Assembly (NCBI GenBank): GCA_024500155.1
Contig: CM044856.1
Coordinates: 48,050,303-48,114,302, forward strand
From: Chenopodium formosanum
Taxonomy: Eukaryota; Streptophyta; Magnoliopsida; Caryophyllales; Amaranthaceae
Direction of reading: 5' to 3'
DNA: 64,000 nt
The position numbers and the translations under genes are program-made. The notes beneath the pieces are model-generated. The model was not told where the DNA came from and searched no databases. It saw only the letters and a program-made list of their open reading frames with translations. Shown here piece after piece: positions 9,032 to 21,212 of the stretch. Position 1 is the stretch's first letter; the number at the start of each line of letters is the position of its first letter.

Positions 9032-11218
9032 CTAAAATAAATAACAATATGTGTACAAAAGGAATCTGGGTGCTTGGCGACTACTAGACGGTTGTTGCAT
9101 ATCCTGCAAAATCCAAAACGAAGATTAATACATGAAATGTAATAACTTCGTTGAAAAGAAAAGAAATAAAACTTACCGCGATCATCCGATGTTCATGGCA
9201 TGATAAAGTTACGAGGGCTCTCCGATAAGCAGCTCGGAAAACACGTAAAGTCCTCACCATGCCGTTCACGGTTTCTTGCGGAACCTGTTCTAAAGATACA
9301 AGGACAGTCAGTAAACAAATGTATATGAAACAAAAAATAAATAGAAATGTTTAAGTACATATACACAAAAGACATATCGACTCAACTGTCTCAAGTACAA
9401 ACGGTATCCCCTCATCATCCTCCGTTGTTGGAAAGGTCTCACGAATTACCGATCCGACAACATTGGTATACGTGATCTCCGCTGTAGGAGGCATCCAACC
9501 ACCTTGCTCGACCCGCTAAAATATATATGACAAAAAACGATAAAAGGGTCAAAGTTCCTAAAAATTAATAGAAACAAGGAAAAGAGAGAGTTAGAGTACT
9601 AACCAGAACAAAAGCCGAAAAAGGAGTCAGCTTGGATGCTATAAAAGCCGGATAAGAAACCTCTGGCAGCACCAGCTGCTCCGCTGGATAACCAAGGATC
9701 GCGTGTGCTCGATCCTCGGTAGACAGCAAGTCCGGACGTAACATCCGGATCGGAGGATCCGCAGGAACAAAAGGCTCTTCGGACGAAATCTGCCAGAGAA
9801 CACGCTCGCCTAAAAACCAAGCATCTGTCCTCTAGAGCACCGAGAGTCCCGGATAGTGGGGTTGGAAACGACAACGAACCATGCCAGACAAGATAACCTC
9901 AGGGACTCCGACGATCAAACTCCAAGGACGAAGATCGATATATACAACACAACCACATGAAAAATCGTCAGAAAATAAAAAAAATAAAAAAAATGCACAT
10001 GTAGTTGGAATACTCACCGACGCACGAGTCGCCAAAAGGATCATCTGGTGAAAGTCACCGGCAAAAGTGGCTCGTTTCTTCTTAATTGCGACCAATCGAT
10101 GGCCGATAGGAAAACGAACACCCCCAAGAAACTTGGGGGCTAAGAAAGGCAGGTACGAGAATCCCCAAGCCTGAAACCGAGTAAAGATAAGCCTAAAGGA
10201 AAACAACAAAAGTAATAACCGAAAGAAGCTTAAAACACGTACCTCAAGGATACGACTGTGCCACGTAAAGGAGATCCGGCACACCTCAATATTCGCCGCA
10301 AAATCCATTACCCGGGTCGCCTTGCCCATAGCTGTAAGCATAGGGGCATACGACACCTCCGTCTAACTCAGGTCACCTACTTGCCCCAAATAGCTGAGGC
10401 AAATAAGTAATCCAATGGCGAAACGCTCTCCTCGATCACACAAGATAGTGATGGAAAGAACGTGAAAAATGTATATCCGAGCCAGCTGCTCAGGTGTACA
10501 CTGTTGATCAAGCTCGTCAGCCGACAACTCGTCGGCAAGAACTGAGTACGGACAAGACTGCGCGTACACGTGAAGGGCTGATGCAAGACGGTTCCCCACA
10601 AGGTCGCGCAGTCACTTGTCTGGCCCCTTAACGAATTTTATAGCTACGAGCTTGCCTCCGAAAGGAAAACCCGTAATCATAGAAAAATCGAAAGGGGTAA
10701 CCGTCATCTCTTCCCATGAAAAGTGGAAAGTGTTGGTGGAATCCCACCAAAACTCCAACAATCCATAGAGGAAAGCTAACGATGTAGGCTGACTCGATAA
10801 ATCCCAAAGAGCCGCCAGTTGGGAGTCAATCCCGAAATGTGCTACAATCTCCTTTGCCACCTCGGGCAAACTCTCAAAACAGGCTCGCAGGTCACCAGAG
10901 CCGTATAAACGCATGCTAGGCTCACTCTAAATAAAAGAATAAAAATAGAAAAAAACGGTTATGGTTTAAAAAGGAGAAACAAAGGGGCGAAAAACTCACG
11001 ATGCCGCGCCACCCTGTGATTGAAACATGATGGTCTTGGTCCCACTTGAGGACCCTAGGGTCCCAATTGGGAGGAGCCTCCCAAACCACATCCTCCTTGC
11101 GACGTTGATCGGCTGCGACGCGTCGTTCTCGAGGACGGGTCACCCTCTTCCGAGGGCGAACCGCCTCGTCCGGACCACCTAGAATCTTCTCAGCATCGAC
11201 AAATGGAGGCGAGTCCAT
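9032..11218 (-). pseudogene. Plant mobile domain (PMD) gene, seven exons, antisense to G1
   Basis: Minus-strand exons: 1, 11218-11000 (ATG at 11216-11218; donor GTGAGT); 2, 10926-10243 (donor GTACGT); 3, 10170-10018 (donor GTGAGT); 4, about 9990-9604 (donor GTTAGT; its acceptor AG seems lost, reading TTTTCTGACG); 5, 9515 to about 9375; 6, 9289-9177 (donor GTAAGT); 7, 9103-9032. Exon 2 carries the PMD signature: FHFSWEEMTVTPFDFSMITG then FPFGGKLV, and later ASALHVYAQSCPYSVLADEL and LARIYIFHVLSITILCDRGE. Exon 4 has LRPWSLIVGVPEVILSGMVR, RCRFQPHYPGL and LGYPAEQLVLPEVSYPAFIA. In-frame stops occur in exon 2 (TGA after GPDK, TAG after VGDLS) and exon 4 (TAG after PGLSVL). PMD proteins of the MAIN/MAIL type act in silencing in plants, and related copies ride in Tat gypsy elements and MULEs. 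Intact introns mean it was not copied from spliced mRNA. Confidence 0.8.
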
Positions 11219-11220
11219 GC

Positions 11221-12147
11221 TATGATGGATAAAGTTTCTTTAATTAGTTTACTTTATTTCCTAAACTAACAAATATACGTATTGTAGACCCATTTTGGCA
11301 GCATAACGACTGCCGATAGGGAAAAACACAAAAATCGAATGCCACCCATACTTAGGGGCTACTATACCTACAGTTAAACTCAGTAAATGGGGGCTTCTAA
11401 CACCCACAAAGACCATCGTATACTAGTTTCAACTAAGTATTCAAGGGATTGTATTCCAAAATCTCAAAGAATCAACTACTTCTAGACGAATAACAGTAAT
11501 ATAAACACAATTATCATCTACCAAAAATCTTGAAGTTCGAATATGGCAAAAATAGGCTAAGTATACACTTCGTGCCAATTTTTTTTCGGATTCAAAATTT
11601 TTAAAATATTATTATGGAAGCAAAACTAGTTCCAATACTATAATTGCTGCATAATTGACAAGTATAACCAAAATGAGCAAACAAAATAACAGTAAATCAA
11701 ACCAAATTCGAGTAGAATTGCAAAAAACGCACTAACACGAAGAAATGCTGATACAAGGTTCGATACTTAACCATTTTTCATGAAATTTGTTGCAAAACAC
11801 TCCTTAAACATAGAATAACAACATGGAACAAACAATTCCAAGAATAATGGACTGAATCGAAAACCTCCAAATTCGAAATTTAGGGTTCAACGGTTCGAAA
11901 ATCGTCCCAACTAAGCCTAAATCAAACGAAAAACAACAAAAAAACTTACATTAGATTACGACAAATATGAAATGAGGACGAAATTTCCTTCCTTTAGCTT
12001 CAAAAATGGCAAGAAACCGAGCTCTTTAGAGAGAGCTAGGGGCGAAAATCGATGAAGAAAGGAGAGAGAAGGCGAAATAAAAAATCGCGTTTTGCGATTT
12101 TCTTTTTGCTGAACTGAGTGTCGCGCGCAACTAAATCAGTTGCGCTT
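11221..12147 (-). promoter_or_regulatory. Upstream region of the PMD gene: 5-prime UTR intron and GC hairpin
   Basis: On the minus strand a GC hairpin (GCGCGCAACT 12123-12132, loop AAATC, AGTTGCGCTT 12138-12147) precedes a CT-rich leader (12060-12010, with CTCTCTCTAAAGAGCTC). A good donor, GTAAGT, sits at 11949-11944, and the ATG-proximal sequence CATCATAG at about 11221 could be the acceptor, giving a 5-prime UTR intron of about 0.7 kb. 11219-11950 has no ORF. The intron call is inference from splice-site shape only. Confidence 0.4.
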
Positions 12148-12744
12148 GACATACCAGCGCATCTCAGAGCAATGCGCGCGTTTGGCCAACGTGACCCACT
12201 GAGTTGCGTGCGGATACTGGTCACTAAAATGACCGGAATCTTGATTTTGATCCGTTTGATAATTTTTTAATGGTTTTTTCTCGTTATTATACGTAATGGC
12301 GCGCAAATTACAAAATATTTTTAAATTGCTTTGCATATTGTAGTTTTTTTCTTCTTTGTTAGTTTTTTGCATCATTTTTGCATGAACACCGTGCTTTGTG
12401 CCTTCCCCAAGCATACGTTTTGAACGTTTTTTGTAAGAGTGCCTGAAGACTTTCCGTGGTGGTGCTTTACGTAAAAGCACCCATAGACAGGTTTGTCATT
12501 TTAATGTACTGACGTTACAAATGTCCGAGTTTTTTTTTTTTTTTTTTTCACTTTCAAAGCAAAAAGGAAGGTGTTTTCATGCAGCGTAAAAATGCAAATG
12601 GCGTATTGTATGGCGCAAAATTGTACGACGTAGGTGTTGCGTAAAATTTCACTCAGCCCAAGCTTTGCGAGATTTACCTCTCGGGACTAAAAGGTGCATA
12701 ATTAATGTAGGTGTTAGCTCACGAGTGAACAGGCACGCCGAACC
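12148..12744. other. Non-coding DNA left of C1
   Basis: About 600 bp without a credible gene. It holds a T19 run at about 12531-12549 and a stretch with repeated GTAAAA/GCGTA motifs. It ends in the left copy of the target duplication GAACC (12740-12744). After removal of C1 it joins the sequence at 20536. Confidence 0.6.
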
Positions 12745-13523
12745 TATAGGGAAATATAGGTACTACGCAACGGAAATAAACATGAATCATATTCATATAA
12801 CACCTAGCAAAGGATCTCATGCATAACTTATAAAGAGTAAGAATTATACCTTTGAAGCGTGATTCTACTAGTAATCGAGCAAGAACAAGGAAGACAAATA
12901 ACCTCAAACGTGATTCCTCTACTTAGTCCACAGGCACGGATTAAGACCTCCAGTAATGCTAGTTAGTCGCGATCGAACTCTTCAATCGACTATCTACGGA
13001 GAGGTATGAACAACGAACTAGTCACGAACCACCGCGAACGCCACTAAGGGTGGCCGGACGCAAGTCCAAGGGGGGGGGGAGAGGGGTGCCGTGAGAGAGA
13101 GAGAGGGATATTGGGGTTTTCGGGATTTGGTTGCCTTGATTCACAATTCACTGTAAGTTAATTGTGAGTCCTATATTCAACCCTAGGCATGGATCTTATT
13201 TATAGATAACATCTCTAAATAAGAGTCCATGAAAAAGCCCAATTCTTAATCTTAATCAATCTACACTAGCCCAATCCTATTCATGATTAGTTAAATGCTC
13301 ATAAGGCCCATTAATGGGCCTCTTACTTACTTAACCCTATACCTTTGTGTGTGACCTCATAGGATCCATCCTAGCGGGTTCTGGACTATTTTACTAGCCC
13401 AAAGATCATCTCTCATAGTCTAGCAACAGATGATGACGCCCCAAGAGAATGAGCTTATTATCTTCATAATAGTGATCCTTGATATATTTAGTAATTGCAC
13501 TTATCAAAGACACAACTCCTTCA
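12745..13523 (-). repeat. C1 3-prime LTR
   Basis: 779 bp; in element sense it starts TGAAGGAGTTG and ends CCTATA, where the other copy ends CCTACA. A TATA box, CTATAAATAAG (minus strand, 13196-13206), and a G10 run followed by (GA)n at 13070-13105 are shared with the other LTR. Confidence 0.93.
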
Positions 13524-14338
13524 ATCTCCCACTTGTCTGAGACAAGTGCGCAATATTCATATTCCTTAAGTCAATGTGTGTCGATTTGATAATATGATTG
13601 CATCTCATGTCGTGATCATATTACTCCACAAATCTTTTCTTGAAAAACTGAGTGAGATTCAAATAACAAATGATTACTGTGTAATGCATTTGAGCACGAC
13701 CATGCATTTTTCTGAATTCTCCCTTTTCAAGGGGCCAAGACACATTCCTATTTAATAGGTAGACTCAATCCAATCTTGTGGCAACTAAAGCTCCCACTCA
13801 ACTTCTGAAATATCCGGGAAACACCCTTTATAATCTCCAGTTACGGGCAGACGTTTGAGTGTACCACTGCTATAACATCCATTGCGTGAAATCAATGTTC
13901 CACTCATGTCAAAGGAATCCACTAATATATCCGGAAGCTCTATACTTGAACTTCAAAGTAGTTCTATAGTTCGATCATGCATCATTCATGCATATCCATG
14001 TGATTGATCGAGCTTCATTACGCTCCTATAGCCCATGAAACTGCGCTATCCAATCAATCTTTCATGCTAGTCCATTATTAAAAATCATTTATGTCCAGTT
14101 TAATGATTCCGAACTAGTAACTTAAATAATGTATGAATTTAGTTCACCTGTAGGGTTTCATTCACTAGGTCATCAACCTGATGAGCCCATCAATCCATAA
14201 TTATTTTGGACATTTTATTTAATAATGAAACCACGATTAAATAAGAGAAATGATAAAATTTCTGACTAAACATAATTCTGCAAATGAGTGTATTACATGT
14301 GTAACTTATTTTTCTCCAAAAATAAATACAACTTCTAA
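13524..14338 (-). other. C1 3-prime UTR and PPT
   Basis: Directly before the 3-prime LTR in element sense is AAGTGGGAGAT (about 13524-13534), the usual copia polypurine tract. The other 800 bp, down to the RNase H stop, show no ORF that I would support. Confidence 0.8.
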
Positions 14339-15885
14339 TTACATCATTTGCTTCAATCTAGCTTCACTAGCATGTTTTTCATGCTTAGGTAGTGGAAGGG
14401 TTTTAGTGAGTGGATCAGTGATATTCTCATCCATATGAACTTTGCACATCTTTACATCTCCTCTGTTAGCGATCTCTTGAATGAGGTGATACTTCCTCTC
14501 AACATGTTTGGATTTGAAGTGTGACCTAGGCTCCTTTGATTGAGAAATGGTGCCATTGTTGTCACAATACAACTCGATTCCCTTTTGAGCACTTGGTATG
14601 ATATCCAGCTCAGTTAGGAACTTTTTTATCCAAACTGGTTCTTTGGCTGCTTCAACTGCAGCCAAATATTCTGATTATGTTGTAGAGTCTGCGACAGTGC
14701 TCTGCTTCAAACTCTTCCAGCTCACTGCTCCTCCATTCAGACAGAAAATGTACCCAGACTGTGATCTAAAGTCATCTCTGTATGTTTGGAAACTCGCATC
14801 CGTATAACCTTTGACAACCAACTCATCTTCGCCACCATAAACTAGAAACATTCCTTTAGTTCTTCTCAAGTACTTAAGGATGTTCTTGGTAGCTGTCCAG
14901 TGTGCATCACCTGGATTTGCCAGAAACCTGCTACACATGCTTAGAGCAAATGCAACATCCGGCCTCGTACAAATCATGGCATACATTATCGATCCTATTG
15001 CAGAAGAATAAGGAGTGATAGCCATACGTCTCATCTCATCCGGCATAACCGGACATTGAGATTTACTGAGCGTAATGCCATGAGACATGGGGTGAAATCC
15101 TCTCTTGGAGTTTTCCATCTCAAACCTGTCAAGAACCTTATCAATATAAGTCTCTTGACTTAGTCCAAACATCCTTCGAGACCTGTCTTGATGGATCTTA
15201 ATTCTCAAAATGTACTCGGCGTTACCCAAGTCCTTCATGGAAAAACAACTATTCACCATTCCTTGACTAACTCAAGCATTGGTATGTCATTTCCCATGAG
15301 TAGTATGTCATCCACATACAGGACTAGGAAAACTATGCTGCTCCCACTAGACTTCTTGTATACACAAGGTTCCTATTCACTTTTGAGAAAATCAAACTGT
15401 TTGATTGCTTTGTCAAAACACAGATTCCAACTCCTGGATGCTTGCTTCAATCCATAAATAGATTTCTGAAGTTTGCATACCTTTCTAGGATTTTCTGGAT
15501 CTTCAAAACCCTTGGGTTGTGTCATGTACACTTCCTTCGTCAAGAACCCATTCAAGAAGGCGGTTTAGACATCCATCTGCCAAATTTCGTAATCGAAAAA
15601 TGCAGCAATCGCTAGAAGAATCCAAATGGACTTAAGCATGGCTACTGGGGAAAAGGTTTCATCATAGTCAATACCATAAATCTGTCTGTATCCTTTCGCA
15701 ACCAGTCTTGCTTTATGGATGTAGGCATTTCCATCCTTGTCTGTTTTAATCTTGTAAACCCATTTGCAACCAATAGGTTTTACCCCATCAGACAAGTCAA
15801 CTAGGGTCCACACTTCATTTTCATACATTGATTCCATTTCGGACTTCATGGCATCAAGCCATTTATTTGAGTTGGGGCTCGCCAA
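14339..15885 (-). pseudogene. C1 reverse transcriptase and RNase H
   Basis: Minus strand, start near 15885. The RT begins NKWLDAMKSEMESMYENEVW, then KPIGCKWVYKIKTDKDG, ARLVAKGYRQIYGIDYDETF, QSIYGLKQ-type block KSIYGLKQASRSWN, catalytic LVLYVDDILLM near 15300-15320, and CSRFLANPGDAHWTATKNIL. RNase H follows with GYTDASFQTYRDDFRSQSGY and ends ADPLTK-like ITDPLTKTLPL at 14339. In-frame stops occur after QMDV (about 15563), after FLKSE (15373) and after ADSTT (about 14673). All catalytic aspartates are kept, so loss of function is due to the stops. Confidence 0.92.
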
Positions 15886-15888
15886 AGC

Positions 15889-16205
15889 TTACTTGTAGGT
15901 TGTAGGTTCTTCATTCTCCAATAAGAAAATTTCAAAATCCTCAATTATCAGAACCTCAACAAACTGTTTGTTTCTGATTCTTGCAGACATACGTGGGGTA
16001 GGAGCAACAATATAAATATTCTCTCCAACTCCTTGAAGATTTTCGCATGAACTAGGTTCAAGTGGGACGATAGGAGTCTTGCTAGTCGAATTAGCTTGCT
16101 TTGACGCATGATTAATCGACTCATGCGCCCTCGCCTCTGATGTGGTGTTATCCACATCCATTTGTTGCTCGTCTCAAATTTCTTCGAGAACCACTTTACT
16201 CCCAC
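15889..16205 (-). pseudogene. C1 integrase-RT linker
   Basis: Two overlapping minus frames (16205-15948 and 16161-15889) carry the low-complexity, Ser/Ala-rich spacer between the integrase core and RT, with PTPRMSARIRNKQFV near the RT side. The latter resembles the basic end of copia integrase. A frameshift lies between the two frames. No catalytic residue is expected. Confidence 0.6.
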
Positions 16206-17665
16206 TTGGCTTTCTAGACAAGAATTCCTTTTCTAGAAAGACACCATCGCGAGCAACAAACACTTTGTTATCTTCGCGATTGTAGAAGTAATACCCCTTT
16301 GTTTCTTTTGGATAACCCACAAGGAAACATTTGTCTTATTTAGGGTGTAGTTTATCACCTAGTATACGTTTTACATAGGCTTCACATCCCCAAATCTTGA
16401 GATAAGACAACTTTGGAACCTTTCAGTCCATATCTCATATGGTGTCTTCTCAACTGCTTTGGACGGACTTCTGTTTAAGACTCTGGCAGCTGCTTCTAAT
16501 GCATATCCCCAAAATGATATGTGAAGATCAATAAAGCTCATCATGGACCTCACCATATCTAGTAAAGTCTTGTTCCTCCTTTCTGACACATCATTCAACT
16601 GTGCCGCTCCTCGAGGAGTTAATTGTGAAATTATTCCACAATTAATCAGATGTTCATGAAATTCCTTGGTTAAATATTCACCACCACGATCAGATTGTAA
16701 TGCTTTAATTGTTTTCCCAAGTTGATTTGTACTTCATTCTGGAATTCTTTGAACTTTTCTAAGGATTCCGACTTGTTCTTCATTAATTAAATATAACCAT
16801 ATCTACTTAAATCATCAGTAAAAGTAATGAAGTAATTAAATCCACCCCTTACTTTTAAACTCATTGGTCCACACACATCTGTATGTATGAGTCCCAAAAG
16901 GTCACTAGCTCTTTCACCTATACCCGTGAAGGGTGACTTAGTCATTTTCCTAATCAAGCACGACTCACAATTTTCAAATGATTCATAATCAAATGATGAG
17001 AGAAGTCCATCCTTATGTAATATCTGGATGCGCTTTTGGTTGATGTGACCAAGCCTACAATGCCATAGGTAAGTTGGTTTTGAACCAACTATTCTTTGCT
17101 TTTTGTGATCAATATTGTAGACATGAGTTGTATATTCTAAGATATACAAACCATTAATTAACTTTGCGTTAGCATATAACATATTTTCTTTCGAAATAAA
17201 ACAACATTTGTCTCTTATTTCAAATGAAAATCCTTCAGAATCTAAAACAGGAATTGAAATAATGTTTTTAGTAATTGTTGGTACATAATAACAGTTATTA
17301 AGCACCAAAATAAGTCCAAAAGGAAGTCTTAAGTGATAACTTCCAATAGCAAGTTCATCAACTTTTGCTCCATTTCCTACTCGAAGCGTTACTTCCCCTT
17401 TTGTTAACTTCTTACTTTCTCTCAAGCCCTGCACGTTATTAACGATGTGAGCACCACATCCGGTATCAAATACCCAAGTGGAAGATGAAGTAAGATTAAT
17501 TTCTACAACGAAAACATCAAGTAACTCTTTACCTTCTGTTTTCACTGGTGTATAGTGGAGACACCCTGGTGTATGGCATGGCCAACTACCGAAAAAGAAG
17601 CATTCGCTTCCTCTCCTTTTCAGGTACTCCTCAACATGGTTAAGCAAAAGATTGATCAATGTCAC
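16206..17665 (-). pseudogene. C1 protease, GAG-pre-integrase and integrase
   Basis: The frame 17665-16787 opens just after gag and has the protease site WVFDTGCGAHI, followed by KGEVTLRVGNGAKVDELAIG and the GAG-pre-integrase block YLWHCRLGHINQKRI, the zinc-binding pair ENCESCLIRKM, and the first catalytic region LIHTDVCGPM then FITFTDDLSRYGYI. A frameshift near 16780 leads on to the glutamate region at 16598-16371, SERRNKTLLDMVRSMM and LNRSPSKAVEKTPYEIW. The knuckle CCHC has decayed in the first 40 residues. Breaks at about 16600-16790 and 16370 inactivate it. Confidence 0.9.
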
Positions 17666-17671
17666 CGACGA

Positions 17672-18295
17672 TCACTCATCATTATGAGTGAGCCTTACAA
17701 TGTCAAAACCATCATGGAGTGAGAACAAGATAATACCATGTGCAGAGTCATCATCGATCGGTTTCCCAAGGACATCCATCTGATTGAACATTTCAATCAG
17801 TTCCCTGACATGGGCCCTTACTGACTGACCAGGCATGAGTCTCTTAGCCATTATCTTACAATGAACATTGTAAGCCTCATACCTGACGCTATCAGTCAAG
17901 GAATAGTAAATCTGAGGGATCAAGTTAACGACCTCTCTTACATTATGATCTTTGAAGCCTCCACTTCCTAATGCCCCAATGCCACCTCGACAGATAGCAC
18001 GAAGACATTTGTACAAGTTGGTTAGCCCATAGTGCCTAAATCTTCTTTTCCAACAAATTAGAATAAATTCTAAAATGAGACCTCTGATTTTCTCTGCATT
18101 TGAAACAATTTCAACATGCCTTTAAGCTTCATATTTTTCTGTATACTTGCTCTCAACAGGAATATATAAACGAGATTCAAGCCCATGGCTTGTGAGAACT
18201 TTTCTCAACTCATTTTCCCATTCCCTGAAGTTTTTGAGATTCAGCCTTAAGTTAAGTTTCATTGGTAAAACAGTGTTGTCGTATAAGTTATTCAT
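17672..18295 (-). pseudogene. C1 gag
   Basis: The ATG at 18293-18295 opens NNLYDNTVLPMKLNLR, then FREWENELRKVL, the N-terminal part of copia gag. After stops and a frameshift (18030-18120) the frame 18016-17672 continues with NVREVVNLIPQIYYSLT, KIMAKRLMPGQSVRAHVREL and MNQ-like FNQMDVLGKPIDDDSAHGI, the conserved C-terminal gag half. Gag would form the particle that packages the RNA. The interrupted frame shows it is non-functional. Confidence 0.85.
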
Positions 18296-19737
18296 CTACA
18301 AACAAAACAAATGAGGCAAAGTTCAATAATTATGTTTAATAAATTTTAAAGTACCATAAGCGATAAATCTGGTAACTTTAAAACATTCATTCAATTTAAT
18401 TGATCCCTATTGAATAAAATGATTCAAAGATCCTGTATTTGTGCAATAATTGACCGGACTTTGGCCCTACCATCAAATATTACATTTTCAAGGTGAGTAA
18501 ACTCTTTACTGATTACAACTCTTTGTAATTCTTGGTTGAATAATTATCCATCACATGTTTAATTATTGCACTTAGCTTCAAGGTTCTAAACTCTTTAGGT
18601 AACCTTGTTGAGTATAACCAATCAAAAGTGTAAAATTTGTTTTACCCCCACTCCCCTAAGATATAATATGACACCTGCTTTGGCATGACTCATCATAAAT
18701 ATCGAAGGTTTCATCGGGTTTTTGATTGGAAAAGCTACCTCAGTATTACTGGGACCTAGACTCATTATGTTGTGATTATTTAGTGAACTCTATCGCATCA
18801 TCAGACAACATAAATAAAATCTAACATGCATAATCTACTAATGCATAACTAAAAACATGACATAGTATGGCCCCTTAATCCTAAGAAAACTAATAAAGCA
18901 AAAGCTCTCACTTGAACCTTCATGGATCTCATCCATCTTGCTCCTTTGGGCCTCCACTCCATGGATTCTTGAATTAACTACAACCTGTAATACTAATATA
19001 TCCTATCTACTACTTAAATAAAATAAAATAAATTACAAAAAATACTTAACGGTACGCAGACCGTATTTAGATTACAAAAATACGAAACGATGCGTAGATC
19101 GTATTTAGAATCTATGGGCCATACTAGTCTATATAGCAATAAATAACATCATATATTATAAAATGCCATATAATAAATCACTTATCATGCTTTCCTAAAC
19201 TACAACATCAAATGTTCACAGTTTTATTAAAATTTTTTATTAAAAATTAAATTAATGTTTAAAAATTAAATTAATGTGGTCCATCTAATTTTAAAATTAA
19301 ATCATATTCAATTTTAAAATTAGGGTTGTTCATGAATTTAATCCCAATTCAATTAAACTTTTAAATCAAATAATTTGATCATGAAAAATTCACAATTTAA
19401 CATGAAATCAAATAGATTAAATTCTTTAAACACATAATATCGAATTATATCAAAATCAAAAACACAAATTTCATAAATTAGGGTTTATGATTTTGAAATT
19501 TTCGAAATATTGGGGGGGGGGGGTTTGTATTTTTCGAATAATATAGGGCAATTTTCGGATCAATTTAGGGCTAATATGGAGCAAATTAAACAACTTTTAA
19601 TGATTATATATTGTTAAATCACATTTAATATTATAATTAACCCATAATTAAATTATTCTCCCTCCTAATTGAATTAAATTGTGGATTATCAAAGAATTAT
19701 TACTCAATATATGTAATTGCAAGAGGCTAACTACCAT
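18296..19737 (-). other. C1 5-prime leader with weak PBS
   Basis: 1.4 kb between the 5-prime LTR and gag. Next to the LTR in element sense is ATGGTAGTTAGCCTC (about 19723-19737), a weak match to a methionine-tRNA PBS. A duplicated block (CGTATTTAGATTACAAAAATAC / CGTATTTAGAATC split by CGATGCGTAGAT) sits at 19055-19120 and has a counterpart at about 44012-44095 in C2. A G13 run lies at about 19513-19525. No ORF is supported. Confidence 0.7.
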
Positions 19738-20530
19738 TGTAGGGAAATATAGGTACTATGCAGCGGAAATAAACATGAATCATATTCATATAGCACCTAA
19801 CCAAGGATCTCATGCATAACACATAAAGAGTAAGAATTATACCTTTGAAGCGTGATTCCACTAGTAATCGAGCAAGAACAAGGGAGATAAAGAACCTCAA
19901 ACGTGATTCATCTACTTAGTGCACAGGCACGGATTAAGACCTCCACTAATGCTAGTTAGTCGCGATCGAACTCATCAATAGACTTTCTACGGAAAGGTAT
20001 GAACAATGAACTATTCACGAACCACCACGTACCACCGCGAACGCCACTAGGGGTGGCCGGCCGCAAGTCCAAGGGGGGGGGGGAGGGGTGCCGTGAGAGA
20101 GAGAGAGAGAGAGGGAGGTTGGGGTTTGTGGGATTTGGTTGCCTTGATTCACAATTCACTGTAAGTTAATTGTAACTCCTATATTCAACCCTAGGCATGG
20201 ATCTTATTTATAGATCACATCTCTAAATAAAGTCCATGACAAAGCCCAATTCCTAATCCCAATCAAACTACACTAGCCTAATCCTATTCATGATTAGTTA
20301 AATGCTCATAAGGCCCATTAATGGGCCTCTTACTTGCTTAACCCAATACCTTTGTTTGTGACCTCATAGGATCCATCATAGCGGGCTTTGGACTATTTTA
20401 CTAGCCCAAAGATCAGCTCTCATAGTCTAGCAACAGATGATGACGCCCCAAGAGAATGAACTTATTATCTCCATAATAGTGATCCTTGATATATCTAGTA
20501 ATTGCACTTATTGAAGACACAACTTCTTCA
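19738..20530 (-). repeat. C1 5-prime LTR
   Basis: 793 bp, ends TGAAGAAG...CCTACA in element sense, with the TATA box CTATAAATAAG at 20203-20213 (minus). It has a 12-bp tandem duplication (ACCACG-TACCACCGCG, near 20022-20040) that the other LTR lacks, and a longer (GA)n run after its G-run. The ORF 19956-20159 inside it is not a gene. Confidence 0.93.
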
Positions 20531-21212
20531 GAACCTTCAAGAACATGCACTTCTTGAATAGGAGCAAATACGGTAGTTAGTGCGCTTACTAATTTACCAG
20601 ACAGTCAGGGTGTCGAATCCATCCCCTGTATAAAGAAGCGACGAGACGATGTTGCGCACACCTAGTCCTGAGACACGTGTACTCATCTTGTGGACAAAAC
20701 TGATGAGAGAGTTGCCGACTTTCTTCCCTCTCACTGAATTTGGATATATGCCTCCAGTCCTGAGACATGTATTTTTAACTTGTTAACTTTAGACTCGAAT
20801 AGCGGACCATTTTGGCTTGAATACCGAAAACCCCTTTTCATCTTTTTTACTTTGTTAAAGTCAGGCTAAAGTTTCAATGGCATATCGAGGGACTTTAGAC
20901 CAACGACACACGATTTAGAGGAAATCTTCCCCTTTTATCCTTGTAAAACCGATCTCTTCTCATGACTTGACATCACCCAGAACACCTTTACTTGTAAAAG
21001 CGTTTTACAATTGCAAAGGATCAATCTAGATTCTTTAGCACGTTAAGACTAGGGAAATTTTTTTCTAGACTTAATAGCTACTTGTTTTAAACACTTAAAC
21101 ATTACTGAAAGATTATCTATCCTTAGAGAACTTCACAGAATGAGTCTCGAATTTATTTCCTTGACTACTTTGATCATCGTCTATTTTAGACTCGATCAAA
21201 GTGGGGGCTAAC
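20531..21212 (+). other. 3-prime UTR and PPT of G1 (inferred)
   Basis: This 680-bp segment has no supported ORF. It ends in AAAGTGGGGGCTAAC (21198-21212), a typical plant gypsy polypurine tract, immediately followed by TGTAGACATC, an LTR start. The orientation is plus, like G1 pol. Joined across C1 it continues from 12744. Confidence 0.7.

Larger units (their letters stand above)
12745..20530 (-). mobile_element. C1: Ty1/copia element with both LTRs
   Basis: Direct LTRs at 12745-13523 and 19738-20530 enclose minus-strand gag, protease, integrase, RT and RNase H, in copia order (integrase before RT). The 5-bp target duplication GAACC flanks it (12740-12744 and 20531-20535). PPT and PBS-like sites are in the expected places. 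The LTRs differ at roughly one site in twenty by eye, so the insertion is not recent. Several in-frame stops make it non-autonomous now. Its leader is related to that of C2 at 43920-44150. Confidence 0.95.
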
